64,000 nucleotides of DNA from Bacillota bacterium (GTDB lineage Bacteria; Bacillota; Clostridia; Oscillospirales; Ruminococcaceae). A program made the translations under genes and the position numbers. Below are positions 59,804-64,000 of the stretch, piece by piece. Where the stretch lies: the NCBI GenBank assembly GCA_023458875.1, contig JAEWXO010000006.1, positions 1 through 64,000 of the forward strand. The letters run 5' to 3'. Below the pieces are notes generated by a model that saw only the letters and a list, made by a program, of their open reading frames with translations, made no database searches and had not been told where the DNA came from. Position 1 is the first letter of the stretch. Each line of letters starts with the position of its first letter.

Positions 59804-61690
59804 GTGTATAAATTAAATTTAAGAAAAGCAGTTTTGATGCTGGCGGATATTTTTATAGTATCCATATCGGGAATTTTATCGAACTTTCTTCTATCCTTGG
59901 TTGGAGGTGAGGTGCTTACCAGTAAGGTGCTGCTTTATACAACGGTTCTGAATGTTATCTTTTGCTTTTTACTTCTTTCATTGAGCGGTTCATATAAAAT
60001 TATGTGGCGTTATTTTAATATCAAGGATTATGTTGTATGTATACGAGGAATTGTACTTGGTATTGCTTTCGGATTCAGTATTATGAAAATATTCGGACAT
60101 GCCATGACAATTCCTTTTATCATTTCTGATTTTATAATTCTAACTATAGGAATAACTTTGTTCAGATTTATTTTTAAGGATGCTTTTCTGACAATAAGTG
60201 ATGCCGGTAAGGCGGACAGCAAAAAGAGAACAATGATAGTCGGCGGCGGTCAGGCATGCAAATTGATTTTAAAAGAACTTGAAAATGCGAAGCATGACTC
60301 CAACAATCCTTCAAACGAATATAATCCTATATGCGTTGTCGATGATAACAGAGCGCTTACAGGCAAGGAAATATACGGGGTACAGATAAAAGGAACTACA
60401 TATGAAATAAACCAGATATGCAAAAAAGAAAGAATCGAGCTTATTATATTTGCCATTCCTTCATGCGATGAGGATGAAAGAAAGAGAATACTTGACATTT
60501 GTTCGGAAACAAAGCTTCCTATAAAAGTAATACCTTATCTCGGACACATGATATTTGACGATGACACAAATATTTTAAGTCAGATAAAGGACATTAAAAT
60601 AGAAGATCTTCTTGGAAGAGATCCTATAAGCTTTGATAAAGAGGAAATCAGGGACTTTATTTCAAATCAGGTCTGTATGATCACAGGCGGCGGTGGTTCT
60701 ATCGGCTCAGAGCTTACGAGACAGATAGCAAAATATTCACCGAAGCAGGTCATTATAGTAGACATATACGAAAACAATGCATACGAGATACAGCAGGAGC
60801 TTGTAATGGAATACGGCGACAGTCTGAATCTTGTAACTCTTATTGCGTCTGTAAGAGATTACGACAGAATGAATCAGATACTCAGAACATACAGACCGGA
60901 TGTTGTTTTTCATGCGGCCGCTCACAAGCATGTGCCTCTTATGGAGGTTTCACCTATGGAGTCTGTTAAAAACAATATCATGGGTACGTTTAATATGGCA
61001 ACGCTGTCAGACTATTATCACGTTAAAAAGTTTGTAATGATTTCAACTGACAAGGCTGTAAATCCTACAAATGTTATGGGTGCTTCAAAGCGATGCTGTG
61101 AAATGATCGTTCAGTATATGGCGCAGCTTCCTGAAACGACAACACAGTTTGTTACAACAAGATTCGGAAATGTGCTTGGTTCAAACGGATCGGTTATTCC
61201 GCTGTTCCGTAAGCAGATAGAGAGCGGCAGACCTATTACTGTCACACATCCTGACATCATAAGATATTTTATGACGATACCTGAAGCTGTTTCCCTTGTT
61301 CTTCAGGCAGGCGCAATGGCTCAGGGCGGTGAGATATTTGTCCTTGATATGGGTGCACCTGTAAAGATAACATCCCTTGCTGAAAATCTTATCAGAATGT
61401 ATGGAAAGGTTCCGTACAAGGATGTTGAAATACATTTTACCGGCTTAAGACCCGGCGAAAAGCTTTTTGAGGAACTTCTCATGGACGAAGAGGGACTTAA
61501 AAAGACTGAAAACAAGAAGATTTTCATAGGTAACCAGATAGATATTGATCCGGCACAGTTTATTGATAAGCTTGCAGTACTTAAGAGTGTGGCACTTACA
61601 AATGACGAATATGCAACGGTAGAATGCCTTGCAGATATAGTGCCGACCTTTAAAAGATCATCGGAGATGACAGGCGCCGTAGCGGTCTGA
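59804..61690 (+). CDS. Membrane-bound UDP-sugar 4,6-dehydratase, CapD/PglF family
   Basis: The 628-residue protein starts a diamino-sugar branch for capsule, glycan or glycoprotein synthesis. The first 130 residues have four helices. A Rossmann-like domain follows (MIVGGGQACKLILKEL near residue 145). The catalytic SDR domain begins at about 285: VCMITGGGGSIGSELTRQIA is the NAD loop, VFHAAAHKHVPLME is typical of PglF/FlaA1, and STDKAVNPTNVMGASKR replaces the usual YxxxK tyrosine with Met, as in 4,6-dehydratases of this kind. TGLRPGEKLFEELL closes the fold. GTG 59804 is eight bases after AAGGG. Monocistronic. Confidence 0.92.
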   Translation: MYKLNLRKAVLMLADIFIVSISGILSNFLLSLVGGEVLTSKVLLYTTVLNVIFCFLLLSLSGSYKIMWRYFNIKDYVVCIRGIVLGIAFGFSIMKIFGHAMTIPFIISDFIILTIGITLFRFIFKDAFLTISDAGKADSKKRTMIVGGGQACKLILKELENAKHDSNNPSNEYNPICVVDDNRALTGKEIYGVQIKGTTYEINQICKKERIELIIFAIPSCDEDERKRILDICSETKLPIKVIPYLGHMIFDDDTNILSQIKDIKIEDLLGRDPISFDKEEIRDFISNQVCMITGGGGSIGSELTRQIAKYSPKQVIIVDIYENNAYEIQQELVMEYGDSLNLVTLIASVRDYDRMNQILRTYRPDVVFHAAAHKHVPLMEVSPMESVKNNIMGTFNMATLSDYYHVKKFVMISTDKAVNPTNVMGASKRCCEMIVQYMAQLPETTTQFVTTRFGNVLGSNGSVIPLFRKQIESGRPITVTHPDIIRYFMTIPEAVSLVLQAGAMAQGGEIFVLDMGAPVKITSLAENLIRMYGKVPYKDVEIHFTGLRPGEKLFEELLMDEEGLKKTENKKIFIGNQIDIDPAQFIDKLAVLKSVALTNDEYATVECLADIVPTFKRSSEMTGAVAV

Positions 61691-61715
61691 TGCTAAAAAA
61701 ATATATTTTTATTTA

Positions 61716-61842
61716 AAGTCAGAGACATATTCCCGAAGGTCAAAGGCCCGACCGGAAAGCCCGGTCAGCTCGTGCTGATTCGGGATTCCTGCCAAAAGTA
61801 ATAACTTAAGCGTAGTGGACTGAAGCAGATGGCTGAATATTA
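61716..61842 (-). repeat. Dispersed structured repeat, copy 14
   Basis: It ends in GGCTGAATA at the right. Read on the minus strand, stem 1 is CAGC/GCTG and stem 2 is ACCGGG with CCGGTC. It belongs to the GCCTTTGACC subfamily. Confidence 0.88.
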
Positions 61843-61863
61843 ACCGTTTTTATAAAAAATAAA

Positions 61864-61908
61864 TAAAGGCTATATAAAATCCCGTTACGGATTTTATATA
61901 GCCTTTTA
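61864..61908. terminator. Terminator between convergent genes
   Basis: AAAGGCTATATAAAATC (61865-61881) pairs with its exact complement (61890-61906). A and T runs on the two sides suggest it serves both the dehydratase and chemoreceptor genes. Confidence 0.82.
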
Positions 61909-61950
61909 AAATATCTGCTTATGCTTTAAATGTTATGGAGAGGGTTGCTA

Positions 61951-63927
61951 TTATTGTCTTATCTTGAATTTATTGACCATATTCATAGTCGAATCAGCCT
62001 GTGAGCTTAGTGCAACGCTCGCTGAAGCACTCTCTTCGGCAGTTGCGGATGTGGTCTGTACAGAACTTGTGATATTCTCCATTCCAAGGCTTATCTGTTC
62101 TATAGCGATTGACTGTTCGTTTGATGACTCCGCTATTTCATCCATGATACTGTTTACGTTGTGTACCATTTCAACTATGTCTGAAAGTGATTTTGCTGTT
62201 TCGTCTGTAAATACAGTTCCGTTTTTAACGGTATTTATTGCTGTATCAATAAGCTCGGCTGTGTTTTTAGCAGCTTCGGCACTTTTGGCTGACAGATTTC
62301 TTACCTCATCAGCGACAACCGCAAAGCCCTTTCCTGCTATTCCCGCACGTGCAGCTTCTACTGATGCATTCAGAGCAAGTATATTTGTCTGGAATGAGAT
62401 ATCCTCGATTACCTTGTTTATTTTTGCAATCTGGTCAGTTGCTGCCTTTATTTCATACATTGCATCTGTGAGCTTCTTCATATGCTCTGCACCCTTTGCA
62501 ACAAGTACATCGGAATTGGTGGCAAACTGTGCAGCGCTTTTTGCATTATCTGCATTTGACTGTACTTTTACAAGCACCGTTGCAACAGTCGATGTAAGCT
62601 CTTCAAGCGTAGATGCTTCCTCTGTGGCGTTTTTCGAAAGAATATTTGCACCGTCTGCAAGCTGGGAGGAGTTTACCTGTATTATCTGCGTAGAATTTAT
62701 TATGTCACCGAATGTATCGTTTAGAGATGACAAAATGTTGTCGAGTGAATCTTTTATCTTTGTAAACGAGCCACTATAGGTTATATCTGATGTAACGGTC
62801 AGGTCACCTGAAGAAATCTTGCCAAGTACATTATCAATGTCTTTTACGTAGCTGCTGAGGTTTCGAATTGTAAACTGAAGAGCATTTGAAAGTGTTTCTG
62901 TTTCGTCACCTCTGTGAACCTCAATAACAGGAGCATCAAGATTTCCATCTGCAAGGAGGTTGAGTCTCTCTGTAACCTGGGTAAGAGGAACGCAGATACG
63001 TGTGGATATCTTAAGTGCAGCGATAAATGCCACTGCTGTAAGTGCAAGACATACAAAGATACATATGGTAATCAGCTTGTAAAAGTCCGCTATAATATTT
63101 GAATACGGCTGTATAACGATAAGCGACCATCCGTCACTTTCGGATATTTCTCCGGATGCAACATAATATCTTTCGTTCTGATATTTGATAACATCAGTAT
63201 CGTATTCACCGTTAGCTGCAAGCTGAGTAAATTTTCCGAGCCCCTTATAGTTTTTATCACTGTTGCCAAGCTCTGAATAATTAGTAAAGTTTTCTGTCAT
63301 CTGTGAATCCGGATGTGCAATTATAGTTCCGTTTTTGTCAATGATAAAGCTTACACTGTCATCGCCTATATGGATTTCTGAAACAATTTCCTGAAAAAAT
63401 GAAGACCCGAGTCCACCGTAAAGTATTCCGTCAAATTCCGGTGTGGTTATTTTTGCTCCGCACATCATTACAACGGAATTATCAGTTTTTCTTATAACAG
63501 GACTCGATATATATGTGGTGCCGTTTTTTGCGGCTTTAAAATAATCTCTGTCAGAAATATTTGTGTTGTTATAAGTGTCTCCGTCCATATCCGCTACCGA
63601 AAAATCTGTAAATGAAGTATCCTTTGCCGCAATTTTAAGTAGCTCTTTTCTTCTTTCAATGCTTATTGAGCTGTCAAATATGCTAGTATCTGAAGCAAAA
63701 CTTTCAATTTTGTTCTCCACTCCGGCAATAACACTGTCAAGATAGGAAGAGTAAGCACTGATTGTATGAAGGTTGTCCTGTTTTGCTAATTTCATAAGTA
63801 CTAAATACAGTAAAGTACCTGATATCGCTGTTACTATTACAACTGAAATGACAACTGAAAGCATCATTCCACGCATGAACCGCGCTTTGATAGTTGTTTT
63901 TCTGACTTTTTGTTCTTTCATAGCCAT
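61951..63927 (-). CDS. Methyl-accepting chemotaxis protein with Cache sensor domain
   Basis: It is a 658-residue transmembrane receptor. Helix 1 lies at about residues 18-40. The extracellular dCache-like domain (about 45-285) has [28 protein letters not shown] and [18 protein letters not shown], typical small-ligand Cache motifs. Helix 2 is near 290-312, then HAMP, a linker and the signalling coil. The hairpin tip reads [20 protein letters not shown] and [22 protein letters not shown]. No other chemotaxis or flagellar gene is in the window, so it may link to the Tad pili or to signalling elsewhere. Start ATG follows AGGGGTGATT. Confidence 0.95.
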   Translation of the reverse strand: MAMKEQKVRKTTIKARFMRGMMLSVVISVVIVTAISGTLLYLVLMKLAKQDNLHTISAYSSYLDSVIAGVENKIESFASDTSIFDSSISIERRKELLKIAAKDTSFTDFSVADMDGDTYNNTNISDRDYFKAAKNGTTYISSPVIRKTDNSVVMMCGAKITTPEFDGILYGGLGSSFFQEIVSEIHIGDDSVSFIIDKNGTIIAHPDSQMTENFTNYSELGNSDKNYKGLGKFTQLAANGEYDTDVIKYQNERYYVASGEISESDGWSLIVIQPYSNIIADFYKLITICIFVCLALTAVAFIAALKISTRICVPLTQVTERLNLLADGNLDAPVIEVHRGDETETLSNALQFTIRNLSSYVKDIDNVLGKISSGDLTVTSDITYSGSFTKIKDSLDNILSSLNDTFGDIINSTQIIQVNSSQLADGANILSKNATEEASTLEELTSTVATVLVKVQSNADNAKSAAQFATNSDVLVAKGAEHMKKLTDAMYEIKAATDQIAKINKVIEDISFQTNILALNASVEAARAGIAGKGFAVVADEVRNLSAKSAEAAKNTAELIDTAINTVKNGTVFTDETAKSLSDIVEMVHNVNSIMDEIAESSNEQSIAIEQISLGMENITSSVQTTSATAEESASASVALSSQADSTMNMVNKFKIRQ

Positions 63928-64000
63928 TGATAATCACCCCTATATTAATATTTTTTTATAAATTTTCCCCGATATAAAGGCATAAAGAAATAATTATGCC

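Noticed and set aside
61964..62779. 271-codon plus-strand frame within the chemoreceptor gene
   Set aside because: Antisense to the conserved signalling coil; its composition (Ser, Ala, Val) is what such antisense frames usually show.

Overview
The window comes from a low-GC Firmicute of the class Clostridia. It looks most like a Ruminococcus-type member of the Oscillospiraceae. The evidence is a secreted protein ending in a type I dockerin, a cellobiose phosphorylase close to the clostridial enzyme, spore genes (cotJABC, GerA-type germination genes, a YtaF-like protein), a Tad pilus locus of the Gram-positive kind, a cysteine T-box leader and class B sortases. The genus is an inference. There are no rRNA or tRNA genes and no CRISPR array.

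Layout. 1-254 is the tail of an IS630-family transposase. 350-4560 holds a T-box-controlled cysE-cysS operon followed by two cyclophilins, one of them degenerate. 4697-7316 is murA, a WalJ-like metallo-hydrolase and rlmH. 7391-9166 is a secreted M3-like metallopeptidase with a dockerin. On the minus strand 9530-23326 carries cellobiose phosphorylase and an aldose epimerase, nrdR, a TIM-barrel isomerase, secDF, purB, an ECF sigma/anti-sigma pair, birA and a GNAT protein. 23571-26723 (+) has the YtaF-like protein and a MacB-type ABC transporter. 27187-37014 is a Tad pilus operon with a divergent HTH protein at its head and a TPR/WG-repeat protein at its tail. 37101-41270 holds DUF4363/DUF421 and a germinant-receptor operon with a short GerAC. 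41375-47526 has a cysteine desulfurase with thiI, a PncC-like amidohydrolase, two sortases and a permuted SpoIID-like protein. 47742-52585 has pyrimidine-nucleoside phosphorylase, small proteins and a MerR-type promoter driving an ECF S component and a DUF1893-aldo/keto reductase fusion. 53669-57719 is an AT-rich cassette: a small secreted protein, a lipoprotein and an ABC transporter. 58164-59265 is cotJ, 59804-61690 a membrane-bound sugar-nucleotide dehydratase, and 61951-63927 a chemoreceptor.

The strongest unexplained signal is a dispersed element of about 90-125 bp, present about 14 times, always between genes and in both orientations. It has TTCAGCC-like inverted ends next to TA and a core that folds as an outer stem enclosing two hairpins, followed by a UUCG-loop hairpin. 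The stem arms change in a compensating way between copies, so the fold rather than the sequence seems conserved. Three copies lie inside the Tad operon.

Other points of interest are the circularly permuted SpoIID domain, the dockerin-bearing M3-like peptidase, the DUF1893-AKR fusion behind a deleted oxidoreductase, and the small-protein/ABC cassette. All starts given were chosen from ribosome-binding sites by eye; no similarity search or folding program was run.
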